In this document: positions 1 to 8,510 of the stretch, one piece after another
Layout of the letters: each line of letters begins with the position of its first letter
How positions within the stretch are numbered: position 1 is the first letter of the stretch
Source of the DNA: CAMDTE01 sp964504345
GTDB lineage: Bacteria; Bacteroidota; Bacteroidia; Flavobacteriales; Schleiferiaceae
Assembly: GCA_964504345.1 (NCBI GenBank)
Contig: CAZDDX010000006.1
Coordinates: 1 to 64,000 of the forward strand
DNA: 64,000 nt
Direction of reading: 5' to 3'
Made by a program: the position numbers and the translations under genes
The notes under the pieces: generated by a model
What the model saw: the letters and a program-made list of their open reading frames with translations, nothing else
Database searches by the model: none
Told to the model about the DNA's origin: nothing

Positions 1-25
1 TGGGGGCGCTGTTGCTCGGTGGAGC

Positions 26-113
26 TGGCGGAAGAAGAGGGATTCGAACCCCCGGACCTGTTACAGTCAACGGTTTTCAAGACCGCCGCGATCGACCACT
101 CTGCCATTCTTCC
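26..113 (-). tRNA. tRNA-Ser (anticodon UGA)
   Basis: Read on the minus strand, the sequence folds as a class II tRNA. The acceptor GGAAGAA pairs with TTCTTCC, the T arm reads GGTTCGAATCC, the variable arm is long, and the anticodon loop CTTGAAA gives UGA (serine). The discriminator is G (position 29) and the CCA tail is encoded at 28-26. A TATCTTTG box lies four bases before the mature 5' end, so little or no 5' leader may need removal. Confidence 0.96.
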
Positions 114-117
114 GGGG

Positions 118-125
118 CAAAGATA
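118..125 (-). promoter_or_regulatory. -7 box of tRNA-Ser promoter
   Basis: TATCTTTG on the minus strand, a perfect match to the Bacteroidota -7 consensus TAnnTTTG. It ends four bases before the tRNA 5' end. It faces away from the box at 133-140, seven bases apart. I found no convincing -33 TTTG. Confidence 0.75.
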
Positions 126-132
126 CGCGCGC

Positions 133-140
133 TATCTTCG
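133..140 (+). promoter_or_regulatory. -7 box of GWxTD gene
   Basis: TATCTTCG, one mismatch to TAnnTTTG, ends six bases before the ATG at 147. Back to back with the tRNA-Ser box, it suggests a divergent promoter pair and a very short leader. Confidence 0.5.
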
Positions 141-146
141 TATGCA

Positions 147-1631
147 ATGAAGAAGACAAAATTTTCGCGTGCTGTGCGCGGTGCAACGGCCTTGCTTTTT
201 TGGGCAATCGGCGGAATATCTGCGGTTTGGGCGCAGGAAAAACTGCCTGTGGTTTCGGTGCAGGCCTACGACTTTAAACTGCCGGACCAACGTCGGTACG
301 TGGAATTTCACTTCTCCTGCCTGGCGCAAAAGGCGGTGGACGCCACCGTACTGCTCTTTCGCACGGACGGTCGGGCAGACAGTTTGGCGTACGCAGACCG
401 CCTGCTGCTGGTTCCCCCCACCACCTCCGGGCAACCCGTACCCTTCGTACAAAAATTGAGCATTGCCGCAGACACCGGAAACTACCGGGTGTCGTTTCAG
501 TTCCGGACCGACGGCGACACGTCCAAGCCCTTGGAAATCAGTGGACCCGTTCGGGTAGAGCCCAACCGAACCGCCCAAGCCTTCTTGGCCCAAAGTTTGG
601 GCGCCAGCACCCCCGGCGACGCCTTTGGCCGCTACGGGTACCAGGCCGTTCCGTTGCTCAGTTGGGGCACCCCCACCCTCTACGAAGACGCTCAGAAAGT
701 CTCGGTGTACGCGGAATCCTACGGGTGGAAAAAAGGCGAACGCGGTCTGGTAACACTGGTTTTGCGGGACACCCAACGCAAACGCGACCTGCCGGAATTC
801 AGCACCCAGCGCAAATTCAGCCAAACGGAAAACAGCGACGTGGTGGCTCAGGCCCTGCAGTTGAGCACGAGCAACCTGCCCACCGGGCTGTACAGCGCGC
901 GGGTGGCCTTTGTGGCGTCGGACGGCACCGAACGCAGCTCCGTAGACCTCCCCTTTTACCGCATTGCGCCGGTGGACAGCAGCACCACCATCGCCGCGGG
1001 AACCGTGCGTAATCCCTTGTGGTGGAACGAGTTGGGCACCCAAGGCGCCGCTTGGTGGATTTCCGCCCACTACCCCATTGCCGACGGTGCCCAGCGCAGG
1101 CAGCTGGAATCCCTCCTGCTCCAAAAGAACGACACCCTCCTGGCCTCCTGGATCGAAGGATTTTGGGAACGTCGGGCACCCCTGGAACCCCAAGCGGGCT
1201 TTGCCTTCTACCGGGACCGCGTGGTGGAGGTGGAGCGCGAATACGCCACCCAGGCCCTGCCCGGATTCGCCACGGACCGCGGCCGCATCTACCTGCAGTA
1301 CGGCCCCCCCACCCTCACGGAAAAACGTCCGTTTGAAACCGACGCCTACCCCTACGAAATGTGGCAGTACAACGTATTGGAAAGCCCCAACGCTCCGTAC
1401 CAAATCAACCGCATTTTTGTATTTGCCAACCTGACCGTGGGTACCAAGGCCTACGAGCTGCTCCACTCCACCGCCTTGGGCGAAATCAGCAACCCGCGGT
1501 GGCAGATTGTGCTGCAAAAGCGCTCCTACTTCACCAACGACCCGGACGAAACCGGGCGAAACAATCGGGTGAATTTTGGCTCCCGCATTGGCGACAACAT
1601 TTTCATGGGCAATGGCAGTGGCGGGCGCTGA
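147..1631 (+). CDS. GWxTD domain-containing exported protein
   Basis: 494 residues. The start at 147 puts a signal peptide first: basic MKKTKFSR, then a hydrophobic stretch ending in VWAQ. The long middle part resembles beta-sandwich repeats. Near the C-terminus, GFATDRGRIYLQYGPP followed by a YEMWQY segment matches the GWxTD domain (TIGR04514 type), in which Trp is replaced here by Phe. This family is common in Bacteroidota and has no established function; an envelope or secreted role is inferred. The reading frame also continues upstream through the tRNA, but that extension is not a credible protein. A glycosyltransferase overlaps its 3' end, which suggests co-transcription. Confidence 0.85.
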   Translation: MKKTKFSRAVRGATALLFWAIGGISAVWAQEKLPVVSVQAYDFKLPDQRRYVEFHFSCLAQKAVDATVLLFRTDGRADSLAYADRLLLVPPTTSGQPVPFVQKLSIAADTGNYRVSFQFRTDGDTSKPLEISGPVRVEPNRTAQAFLAQSLGASTPGDAFGRYGYQAVPLLSWGTPTLYEDAQKVSVYAESYGWKKGERGLVTLVLRDTQRKRDLPEFSTQRKFSQTENSDVVAQALQLSTSNLPTGLYSARVAFVASDGTERSSVDLPFYRIAPVDSSTTIAAGTVRNPLWWNELGTQGAAWWISAHYPIADGAQRRQLESLLLQKNDTLLASWIEGFWERRAPLEPQAGFAFYRDRVVEVEREYATQALPGFATDRGRIYLQYGPPTLTEKRPFETDAYPYEMWQYNVLESPNAPYQINRIFVFANLTVGTKAYELLHSTALGEISNPRWQIVLQKRSYFTNDPDETGRNNRVNFGSRIGDNIFMGNGSGGR

Positions 1632-2730
1632 GCTCGTTGAGCGCGCGGCGGACTCCGGCGCTGATGCAGCCACTGCCTCTGTTGCGGGCACTGCCGCAAC
1701 GCGCCCCGTGCGCCACGCCGTGGTGATCCTGAACTGGAACGGCCGCGCCTGGTTGGAGCGGTTCCTGGGCGCAGTTGAAGCCACCACCCCGGAAACCGTG
1801 GCCCTGGTGGTGGCAGACAACGGTTCCACCGACGATTCCGCTGCCTACGTGGCGGCGCACCACCCGCGCGTGCACTTTTTGGCCATGGACCAAAACCGCG
1901 GGTACGCCGGCGGGTACAACACCGCCCTGCGCCACTTGCGCGCCCAGTGGCCGGAACTGGACCTCGCCGTCTTGATGAATTCAGACATTGAGCCCCTGCC
2001 CCTGTGGTGGCCGCCGTTGGAGGCCGCCTTTGCCGCCAACCCGCGCCTGGGGGCCGCGCAACCGGTGCTGCGGAGCCACGCGGAGCCGGATCGCTTTGAA
2101 TACGCGGGCGGCGCCGGCGGCTGCATGGACTTCCTGGCCTACCCGTATGCCTACGGCCGGGTATTTGATTCCTGCGAAGTGGATTCCGGTCAGTACCGCG
2201 AACCGGCCATTCGTCCGGTCTTTTGGGCTTCGGGCGCCTGTTTGGTGGTGCGCACGTCCGCCTTTGAGGCGGCCGGACGCCTGGACGAGTCCTTGTTTGC
2301 GCACATGGAGGAAATCGACCTCTGCTGGCGCATGCACCGCGCGGGCTGGGACGTGGCGTGCGTCAACGCCAGCACCGTGCTCCACGTGGGCGGCGGCACC
2401 CTCAATGCCCTCCATCCGCGCAAAACCTTTTTGAATTTCCGCAACAACCTGTTTGTGGCCGTGCGCAACCTTCCGCCGCACACCGCCCTTCCCTTGGTTA
2501 TGGCCCGTTTGGTGCTCGACGGCCTCGCCGGCATCCGCTTTTTGCTGCAGCGCAAGCCGGAACACACCTGGGCCATTGTGCGCGCGCATTTTGCCTTTTA
2601 CGGGCGGCTGCACCGCGCCGTACTGGCTCCGGATCCTTTTCCGCGCGGCTGGCCCTCCGTGGGCGTTTACCGCGGCAGCCTGGTGTGGCGGGCCTTGGTG
2701 CGCAAGAAAACCACCGCTCCACCCTTGTAG
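1612..2730 (+). CDS. glycosyltransferase family 2 (rhamnosyltransferase-like)
   Basis: GT-A fold transferase that would move a sugar from a nucleotide donor onto a surface glycan. Visible motifs are VVILNWNG at the domain start, VVADNGSTDD (donor binding), QNRGYAGGYN, LMNSDIEP (DxD-like site) and FAHMEEIDLCWR with HVGGGT at the acceptor side. The start is uncertain. ATG 1612 overlaps the previous stop by 20 bases and gives an extra Ala-rich 32-residue leader, while GTG 1708 would start right at the conserved domain (340 residues), as is usual in this family. It follows the GWxTD gene and converges on xerD with a 13-base gap and no terminator. Confidence 0.85.
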   Translation: MAVAGAELVERAADSGADAATASVAGTAATRPVRHAVVILNWNGRAWLERFLGAVEATTPETVALVVADNGSTDDSAAYVAAHHPRVHFLAMDQNRGYAGGYNTALRHLRAQWPELDLAVLMNSDIEPLPLWWPPLEAAFAANPRLGAAQPVLRSHAEPDRFEYAGGAGGCMDFLAYPYAYGRVFDSCEVDSGQYREPAIRPVFWASGACLVVRTSAFEAAGRLDESLFAHMEEIDLCWRMHRAGWDVACVNASTVLHVGGGTLNALHPRKTFLNFRNNLFVAVRNLPPHTALPLVMARLVLDGLAGIRFLLQRKPEHTWAIVRAHFAFYGRLHRAVLAPDPFPRGWPSVGVYRGSLVWRALVRKKTTAPPL

Positions 2731-2743
2731 GGCCCCATCATTT

Positions 2744-3658
2744 TTACTTTTTTCGACGCCCCGTTGCGGACCACGGATGGAAGTTTTCCAGGGTCTGGCG
2801 CAGGTGCTTGTCCTCCAAATGGGCGTAAATCTCCGTGGTGGTGATGCTTTCGTGGCCCAACAACAGCTGAACCGCCCGCAAATCAGCCCCATTCTGAACC
2901 AACGCCGTGGCAAAGCTGTGGCGCAAGGTGTGCGGCCCCAACGTCTTCCGAATGCCGGCCTTGGCCGCCAAATCCCGCAACACCAAAAACACCATCACCC
3001 GGCTCAGTTTGCCGCCGCGGATGTTCAGGAAAACATGGTCCTCGGACCCCTTGGATGGCTGTTGGTGCACCCGAACTTGGTGGACGTACCGGTCGATGGC
3101 GCGTGCCGCAACGTCCGTCAGCGGAACCAGTCGTTCCTTATTGCCCTTGCCCAAAACCCGAAGCAAACCGTCGTCCGGATGCACGTCCCGCAGGCGCAAC
3201 CCCACCAATTCGCTGACGCGCAAACCGGAGCCAAAGAGCGTCTCCAGGAGGGCTAAATTGCGCTCGCCGGTGGACGAACTGCGGTCAATGGCTGCGGCCA
3301 TGCGGTCCACTTCCTCGGTGGTGAGGTACACGGGGAGCTTTTGGGGCAAGCGCGGGGCGCGGATGCCCTCCGTGGGGTCGTCCGTACGGAGTCCTTCCAA
3401 CTGGATGTAGCGGTAAAATTGCCGCATGGACGATCGGTAGCGGGCCTGAGTTCTTGCGCTTTTGCCGGCGCGCGCACACGCCTCCACAGCCGCCCGCAGG
3501 TGCTCCGGAGTGGCCGTCAACGGAGACCAGCCCTGCTCTTGAGCTTCCCGCGCCAGCAGCTCCAAATCCGTTCGGTACGCCGCTACCGTGTTGGGACTGG
3601 CTCCGCGCTCCAGGCGCAGAAAAACCGTAAATCCTTTGATGCCGCTGGCCCAATCCAT
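2744..3658 (-). CDS. xerD: tyrosine recombinase XerD/XerC
   Basis: 304 residues, the usual Xer length. The N-terminal SAM-like core-binding domain (about 1-95) is followed by a catalytic domain with the Arg in GSGLRVSEL, the box HTLRHSFAT (His and Arg), LLGHESITTTEIYAH with the nucleophile Tyr, and a C-terminal helix. Xer recombinases resolve chromosome dimers at dif. XerD rather than XerC is chosen from the adjacency to aroQ that I recall in Flavobacteria; the sequence alone does not settle it. ATG 3658 is preferred over GTG 3661 because it lies four bases after a TACCTTTG box, which makes the mRNA probably leaderless. Confidence 0.88.
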   Translation of the reverse strand: MDWASGIKGFTVFLRLERGASPNTVAAYRTDLELLAREAQEQGWSPLTATPEHLRAAVEACARAGKSARTQARYRSSMRQFYRYIQLEGLRTDDPTEGIRAPRLPQKLPVYLTTEEVDRMAAAIDRSSSTGERNLALLETLFGSGLRVSELVGLRLRDVHPDDGLLRVLGKGNKERLVPLTDVAARAIDRYVHQVRVHQQPSKGSEDHVFLNIRGGKLSRVMVFLVLRDLAAKAGIRKTLGPHTLRHSFATALVQNGADLRAVQLLLGHESITTTEIYAHLEDKHLRQTLENFHPWSATGRRKK

Positions 3659-3662
3659 CACT

Positions 3663-3670
3663 CAAAGGTA
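3663..3670 (-). promoter_or_regulatory. -7 box of xerD
   Basis: TACCTTTG on the minus strand. The next four bases AGTG lead straight to ATG 3658. Together with the plus-strand box at 3676-3683 it forms a perfect 8-base inverted repeat with a 5-base spacer. Confidence 0.75.
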
Positions 3671-3675
3671 ATGGC

Positions 3676-3683
3676 TACCTTTG
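3676..3683 (+). promoter_or_regulatory. -7 box of aroQ
   Basis: TACCTTTG followed by TGCC and the GTG start at 3688. The four-base gap equals that of the tRNA-Ser and SRP RNA promoters, so transcription probably begins at the start codon. Confidence 0.75.
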
Positions 3684-3687
3684 TGCC

Positions 3688-4137
3688 GTGCAGAACGTCT
3701 ACCTCCTCCAAGGCATCAATTTAATTCGTGTTGGCAAGCGGGAACCCGTAGTATACGGCAATACCTCTTGGTCCGACGCCCGTCTGCAATTGCAGCACTG
3801 GCTGGAGCTCCACTGGCCGGGCGTTGCACTGGTGGACTGCACCACCACCTCCGAACAAGAAGCGGTGGAGTTCCTCCACCGGATGGCCGACGATCCCCGC
3901 GCAGTAGGCGGCCTGATCAATCCCGGCGCCTGGACCCACACCAGTTTGGCCCTGCGCGATGCAGCAGCCGGCGTGGGCTCCCCGTTGGTGGAAGTGCACC
4001 TGAGCCACACCTACGCCCGCGAATCCTACCGAAAAAGTTCGTTGGTGGCCTCCGAATGCGTGGGCACCGTCAGCGGTTTTGGCTGGCTCGGCTACACCCT
4101 GGGCTTTCAGGCGCTACTGGCACAACAACCCGCCTGA
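3688..4137 (+). CDS. aroQ: type II 3-dehydroquinate dehydratase
   Basis: 149 residues, normal for this dodecameric shikimate-pathway enzyme, which dehydrates 3-dehydroquinate to 3-dehydroshikimate. Recognisable parts are REPVVYG (catalytic Tyr), LINPGAWTHTSLALRDA, EVHLSHTYARESYR (catalytic His and Arg) and GFGWLGY at the end. The first motif is unusual: families normally read LxLNGPNLNxLG, here LLQGINLIRVG, so the active-site Asn is not in its normal place. The start is GTG, four bases after a promoter box. Divergent to xerD. Confidence 0.88.
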   Translation: MQNVYLLQGINLIRVGKREPVVYGNTSWSDARLQLQHWLELHWPGVALVDCTTTSEQEAVEFLHRMADDPRAVGGLINPGAWTHTSLALRDAAAGVGSPLVEVHLSHTYARESYRKSSLVASECVGTVSGFGWLGYTLGFQALLAQQPA

Positions 4138-4220
4138 CCAACCGCGGCCACAAAAAAGGCGCATCTGCGTCCAAAACGCAGCCCCTTTCCGGCACCGCCC
4201 CAGTAAAAAAAAAAACCAAA

Positions 4221-5192
4221 TCAGGCCCGCGACGGCGTGCGCAGCGCTTCCCAACCCGCGCGCAAGAATCCTTTACCGTAGCCCGTGTGCATGACCACGG
4301 CCGCGACCGGAGCCAACAGGCCCACCTTCCAGCCCTGCCGGGACGCGTCCAGCGCAATCAGCAGCAGGTAGCTCAGGAGGCCGGCGGCCGGAATCCACTG
4401 GCCCAACGCCGCAAAGACGGCCGCCATCGGCAAGCTCAAAGTGAACACCGCGGGAAAAGCGTGGGTGGCCTTTAACTGCCCGGGATGGCGTTGCGCCAGG
4501 GCAATGCGCGCCGCGCCAAACCGCGTAACCTGGCGGTGAAACTGGCCCAGCGTGGCCCGACGCTTGTGCAGCACGGGGATTTCTGGAATCAGGCCTACTC
4601 GGTACCCCGCTTCCACGGCGCGCATGCTCAGTTCTATATCTTCCCCGCAGCGAAAACCTTCGTCGTAGCCGTTTAGGGCGCGAAAAACAGTGGCCTTGAA
4701 GCCCATGTTGAAGCCGCGGGGGTAAAACCGGTCCGTGCTTTGGGCGCCGCCGCGGATGCCGCCCGTGGTGTAGACGGAGGTCATGGCGTAGCTGATGGCC
4801 TTTTGCAGCGGGGAGAATGTGGGCGCGGCGGCGTCGGGGCCGCCAAAGGCGTCCCAATCCTGCGCCGCCAAGGCCGCGTCCAACGCGTTCAAGTGGTTTT
4901 CCGGAATCAGGCAGTCGGAATCAAAAAACAACAGGTAGGTGCCGCGCGCGGCCTCGGCCGCGCGATTGCGGGCGTCGCTCACGGGCAAACCCTTTTCGTA
5001 GAGCACTGCGGTGGGCATCTTCATTTGGGCCAACACGGAGGCCAAGGCCGGCCGCAGCGAATCGTCTGGGGTACCGTCGGCCAGGATGACTTCCATGTGC
5101 TCCACCGGGTAGCTCAGGCGGTTGAGGGATTCCAGGAATTCCACCACCTCGTCCGGCCTCCCGAAGGTGGGCGAAATCAAACTGTACCGCAC
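4221..5192 (-). CDS. glycosyltransferase family 2
   Basis: 323 residues. The N-terminal GT-A domain shows SLISPTFGRPDEV, VILADGTPDDS, a Pro-Val-Ser-Asp-Ala-Arg-Asn segment and LLFFDSDCLIP with the metal-binding acidic residues. The C-terminal hydrophobic segments (about 245-310) suggest membrane association. It likely builds surface polysaccharide or glycolipid; donor and acceptor are unknown. It lies three bases downstream of the polyprenyl-phosphate glycosyltransferase-like gene and is probably co-transcribed with it and the DUF4199 gene. Confidence 0.82.
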   Translation of the reverse strand: MRYSLISPTFGRPDEVVEFLESLNRLSYPVEHMEVILADGTPDDSLRPALASVLAQMKMPTAVLYEKGLPVSDARNRAAEAARGTYLLFFDSDCLIPENHLNALDAALAAQDWDAFGGPDAAAPTFSPLQKAISYAMTSVYTTGGIRGGAQSTDRFYPRGFNMGFKATVFRALNGYDEGFRCGEDIELSMRAVEAGYRVGLIPEIPVLHKRRATLGQFHRQVTRFGAARIALAQRHPGQLKATHAFPAVFTLSLPMAAVFAALGQWIPAAGLLSYLLLIALDASRQGWKVGLLAPVAAVVMHTGYGKGFLRAGWEALRTPSRA

Positions 5193-5195
5193 GGA

Positions 5196-6167
5196 TCAGT
5201 CGTTTTCCGGCCAGCGCACGGTGGCGCCCACGGGGTAGCGGGGACCGCGCGACGAACTGCGCAGGATGAGTTCCGACAACAAGCCGGTGAGAAACAACAG
5301 CATGCCCAACACCAAGGTGGTGAGGGAAATGTAAAACCAGGGATCGTCCGCAATCAAGCCCGGACGCAAACCGGCCTTGAGGGCCAGCAACTTGGAGGCG
5401 CCTAAATACACCAGTGCGCCAAAGCTCACCACCAGCATGAGCACGCCGCCCATACCAAAAAAGTGCATGGGGCGTCGGCTGAACTTGGTGACCACGGTGA
5501 GGGTGAGCAAGTCCAAAAATCCGTTCACAAAGCGCTCCAAACCGAATTTGGTGGATCCGTACTTGCGAGCGCGGTGCTCCACCACTTTTTCGCCGATGCG
5601 CGCAAATCCGGCGTTCTTGGCCAAGACGGGGATGTAGCGGTGCATCTCGCCTTGCACCTCCACGGCCTTGACCACCTCGTTGCGGTAGGCCTTGAGGCCG
5701 CAGTTGAAGTCGTTCAGCTCAATGCCGCTCATTTTACGCGTGGCCCAGTTGAACAACTTGGTGGGCAGCGTCTTGGTCAAGGGATCGTACCGCTTTTTTT
5801 TCCAGCCGGACACCACGTCAAAACCGTCCTTGCGGATCAGGTCCACCAAGGCCGGGATTTCGTCCGGAGAATCTTGTAAATCAGCGTCCAGGGTGATGAC
5901 CACCTCCCCTTGAGCGGCTTGAAAGCCCATGTGGAGTGCCGCGGATTTTCCTTGGTTGCGTCGGAAGGATAGCCCTTTGACGGAGGCGTGTGCGGCCGCC
6001 AATTCCTGAATGACTTCCCAGGAGCGATCCGACGACCCGTCGTTCACCAACAAGATTTCGTAGTTCAAGCCGTGGGCCGTGCAGACACGATCGATCCACG
6101 CCACCAACTCGGGCAGGGATTCGTCCTCGTTGTAGAGGGGTACGACGCAGGAAAGGTCAAGCTTCAT
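5196..6167 (-). CDS. polyprenyl-phosphate glycosyltransferase-like (DPM1/GtrB type)
   Basis: 323 residues. GT2 domain: SCVVPLYNEDESLPELV, LLVNDGSSDRSW, ITLDADLQDSPDEIP (DxD site) and a DFNCGLKAYRNEVV segment, all typical of dolichyl or undecaprenyl-phosphate sugar transferases. Two C-terminal membrane helices follow (about 235-260 and 280-310). It would load a sugar onto a lipid carrier at the inner face of the membrane. The start MKLDLSCVV at 6167 overlaps the DUF4199 stop by 11 bases, and this pairing with a DUF4199 gene recurs in Bacteroidota. Confidence 0.87.
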   Translation of the reverse strand: MKLDLSCVVPLYNEDESLPELVAWIDRVCTAHGLNYEILLVNDGSSDRSWEVIQELAAAHASVKGLSFRRNQGKSAALHMGFQAAQGEVVITLDADLQDSPDEIPALVDLIRKDGFDVVSGWKKKRYDPLTKTLPTKLFNWATRKMSGIELNDFNCGLKAYRNEVVKAVEVQGEMHRYIPVLAKNAGFARIGEKVVEHRARKYGSTKFGLERFVNGFLDLLTLTVVTKFSRRPMHFFGMGGVLMLVVSFGALVYLGASKLLALKAGLRPGLIADDPWFYISLTTLVLGMLLFLTGLLSELILRSSSRGPRYPVGATVRWPEND

Positions 6168-6723
6168 CCGACGGGGCAAACAGGGGCTTATTCTTTTTGA
6201 AGATGGCGGCAAAGATCGCCCCCAACAACACATGCACCAACAAAGAACCAAAGAAGGACATCAGCAAACGCAAGGGGCTGAACGGATCCTCGCCTTTTTG
6301 CTGCTCCATGCGCGCCAAGGCCTTGTCAACGTCTTCCTGGGGGGCGCCCATGGACTCCATCATTTCCACTGCTTTTTCCTGGGCCATGACCTGAACCTGC
6401 TCGCTCAAAGTGGGATCAATGACCTTGTACAGCAGCGCATTGAAGGCCGTCGTGACCAAGACCAATCCCAGGGCAGCGCCCAACCAAACGCCCCACAAAT
6501 CGCGGAATTCCGCGTAGCCACCGGCAGCTTTTCGCGTTTGCACGAGGGCCCAAATGAAAACACCCCCATTTAGGGCAATCAGGCCCAATCCCAACCACAA
6601 GCTCACCAACAATTGAGTGTTGAGCGCATAAACCAGACCGTAAATAGCGGCGTTCAGCAATCCCAAGGGCAAACCCCATTGGGTGAATGCTTTTTTGGCG
6701 GTAGTCATTCCGTTGTTTTCCAT
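6157..6723 (-). CDS. DUF4199 domain-containing membrane protein
   Basis: 188 residues with about four hydrophobic helices: LGLLNAAIYGLVYAL, a second one near residue 40, one near residue 85 and a C-terminal VHVLLGAIFAAIF. The third and fourth are separated by a polar loop rich in Glu and Gln. The layout fits DUF4199, a Bacteroidota membrane family of unknown function typically encoded before a family 2 glycosyltransferase, as here. It may help that enzyme at the membrane (inference). Start ATG 6723 is preceded by an A-rich stretch. Confidence 0.78.
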   Translation of the reverse strand: MENNGMTTAKKAFTQWGLPLGLLNAAIYGLVYALNTQLLVSLWLGLGLIALNGGVFIWALVQTRKAAGGYAEFRDLWGVWLGAALGLVLVTTAFNALLYKVIDPTLSEQVQVMAQEKAVEMMESMGAPQEDVDKALARMEQQKGEDPFSPLRLLMSFFGSLLVHVLLGAIFAAIFKKNKPLFAPSDEA

Positions 6724-6813
6724 TTTCGTGGGTGTTTTTTCTGTTTTTTGATGCTTTAGCTGATGCTTTTTCTCTTTTAATGCCCGATTTCCGAAAATTT
6801 ATCGGTTTACTCC

Positions 6814-8481
6814 TTACGGCACCACCACCTTTACGCTGCCGCTCCAACCGGTTGCTTGAACGGTGTACAGCCCTGTGGGCAGGGGGGCGCTGGTCCAAGA
6901 AGCTTCCGGTCCGTCGGCACGAACGGTTCCGTTGGCCACCTGTTGCCCCAACACGTTGTATACGCGCACAGCGGTTCCGGGCTGCAACTGGGTTACCGTG
7001 AGCCGGCGTTGGTTCACGTACCAACCGATTTGGCTCTTGAGCTGCTCGGTCTGCCCCACCGCCAAACGTCCGCGGATGGGAATTTCCAGATTGCCCACGG
7101 CCGGCTCGTTGGTTAGGACGGTCAAATCTTCGCCGGAAAAATCCACCCCGGCGGGGTACGCCACCACCACTTCCGCTACTTCACCCGGCTGCAAGGCGCC
7201 GGGGCTGCCGCCTTTGGCGAAAGACAAGGCGCTGTGGCTCAGGCTCCATCCCAACACGGTAAACACAACATTTCCGGTGTTTGCCACCGCAAACCGACGG
7301 TACCGCACGGAGCTGTTGGTGGGCGAAAATTCCAACCGCAGGGTGTCTTCCGTCACGGCAGCGCTCAACACCAGGGTTTTGTAGGTGGAGCCAATCAAGT
7401 TGGTGATGCGGTCGTTGAATTGGGGGTAATCCACAAACGGATTGCGGTTGCCTTGAAGCGAATAAATGGCGTTGTTGCGGGCTTGGTCCTTGGCGATGGG
7501 TGGAAACTGCTCGTGCCATTGGCGCAGCAAAGCTTCCTGCGGAGCCACAAAATTGGCGTAGTCCTGGTGGCGCACCACAAAGAACATCAGGGCGCGGGCG
7601 GCGTTGCCCTTGTGGGCGTCGCGCGGTTCAAACACGCCGTTGCCCTTTTTGCTGCCGCCCACCTGCCAGGTAGGGGTTCCGGTGACCACCCCAAACGGCA
7701 AATTGCTGCGGTAGGTGTTGGCGGTTTCGTCGGTGGGAAACAAGTGGTGCAGATCGGACTGCATGGGGTTAGCGGAACTGAAAAAGCTCTGCGGAAACGT
7801 GTGCTCGCAGTTGAAGTTGTTGGACACCGCTCCGGCGCGGGTGTTGAACGTAGCGATGCGTCCGGTGTAAATGCATTCCACTTGACCGGCCACGTTGTCT
7901 ATGGTGCCGTACATGTGGTCCCGCGCAGTGTTGTAGCCCAAGGAAAGGGCGTTGGCGGTAGTGATGTTCTTCAGCGCGGTGCGCAGGGGCCCCTCCTCCA
8001 GGTTTTCCGTGGCGTTGTAGTAGGCTTTGCTGTAGCGTCCTTGGTACACGGCGTTCAGAACCACCGGGCCCGACGGATGATTCGTGGGAATAAATATGGG
8101 CGTGCGGTTGATCAGGTTGTGCACCGTGCGCGCCGCTACCCAAATGGGAGCACTGTCGCCCGGAGCTACGGCCGTTTGCGGCACGTACACACGCACCACG
8201 GTGTCTCCGTAGAAAGGAAACCGACGCGGCTGTCCCAAAACCACCGGTACCGCCGAGCGGTTGACGTAGTAAACGGGAACCGAATCCGGCTGGTTCTCCA
8301 GGACCACCCAGTTGGCCGGTCCCAAGGAACCGGTGCCCGGAATGGACTGAGCGCAAACGGAGTAGGATCCTCCAAAGGAAACCGCAGCCATCAAAAGGAG
8401 CGCCAGGGTGCTGAGGACGGTTGCCCCGCAGGCGCACGAGCGGCACGAATCGGACGGGGTCGATAAACGTTTGTTTTTCAC
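6814..8481 (-). CDS. secreted endonuclease I with T9SS sorting domain
   Basis: 555 residues. An N-terminal signal peptide (KNKR, then a hydrophobic run ending VCAQ) precedes an unknown Pro-rich beta region. The endonuclease I domain follows with NFNCEHTFPQSFF, SDLHHLFPTDETANTYRSN and FEPRDAHKGNAARALMF (metal site and catalytic His). A further beta domain and a type A T9SS C-terminal domain end the protein: VRVYNVLGQQVANG and LPTGLYTVQA. It is a non-specific nuclease exported and probably surface-bound or released. GTG 8481 is chosen over ATG 8499 because it lies four bases after a TACTTTCG box and gives a compact signal peptide. Confidence 0.88.
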   Translation of the reverse strand: MKNKRLSTPSDSCRSCACGATVLSTLALLLMAAVSFGGSYSVCAQSIPGTGSLGPANWVVLENQPDSVPVYYVNRSAVPVVLGQPRRFPFYGDTVVRVYVPQTAVAPGDSAPIWVAARTVHNLINRTPIFIPTNHPSGPVVLNAVYQGRYSKAYYNATENLEEGPLRTALKNITTANALSLGYNTARDHMYGTIDNVAGQVECIYTGRIATFNTRAGAVSNNFNCEHTFPQSFFSSANPMQSDLHHLFPTDETANTYRSNLPFGVVTGTPTWQVGGSKKGNGVFEPRDAHKGNAARALMFFVVRHQDYANFVAPQEALLRQWHEQFPPIAKDQARNNAIYSLQGNRNPFVDYPQFNDRITNLIGSTYKTLVLSAAVTEDTLRLEFSPTNSSVRYRRFAVANTGNVVFTVLGWSLSHSALSFAKGGSPGALQPGEVAEVVVAYPAGVDFSGEDLTVLTNEPAVGNLEIPIRGRLAVGQTEQLKSQIGWYVNQRRLTVTQLQPGTAVRVYNVLGQQVANGTVRADGPEASWTSAPLPTGLYTVQATGWSGSVKVVVP

Positions 8482-8485
8482 AGAA

Positions 8486-8493
8486 CGAAAGTA
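8486..8493 (-). promoter_or_regulatory. -7 box of endonuclease gene
   Basis: TACTTTCG on the minus strand (one mismatch to TAnnTTTG), then TTCT and GTG 8481. It is back to back with the SRP RNA box, five bases apart. Confidence 0.55.
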
Positions 8494-8498
8494 ACCCA

Positions 8499-8506
8499 TA
8501 TCTTTG
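8499..8506 (+). promoter_or_regulatory. -7 box of SRP RNA gene
   Basis: TATCTTTG, a perfect consensus match, then CACC and the first paired base of the SRP RNA at 8511. This independently supports a start point about four to five bases after the box. Confidence 0.75.
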
Positions 8507-8510
8507 CACC

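Noticed and set aside
12..146. N-terminal extension of the GWxTD frame through the tRNA gene
   Set aside because: It translates tRNA-Ser antisense; the signal peptide starts at 147.
132..1829. 565-codon open frame antisense to the GWxTD gene
   Set aside because: It is a GC-rich shadow frame without any domain; the plus-strand frame has a signal peptide and the GWxTD motif.
2744..3658. Integrase of a mobile element
   Set aside because: Length and motifs fit a housekeeping Xer recombinase; no attachment sites, tRNA disruption or cargo are seen.
4165..4181. Small hairpin CTGCGT/ACGCAG after aroQ as a terminator
   Set aside because: Six base pairs and no T run directly after it; too weak to call.
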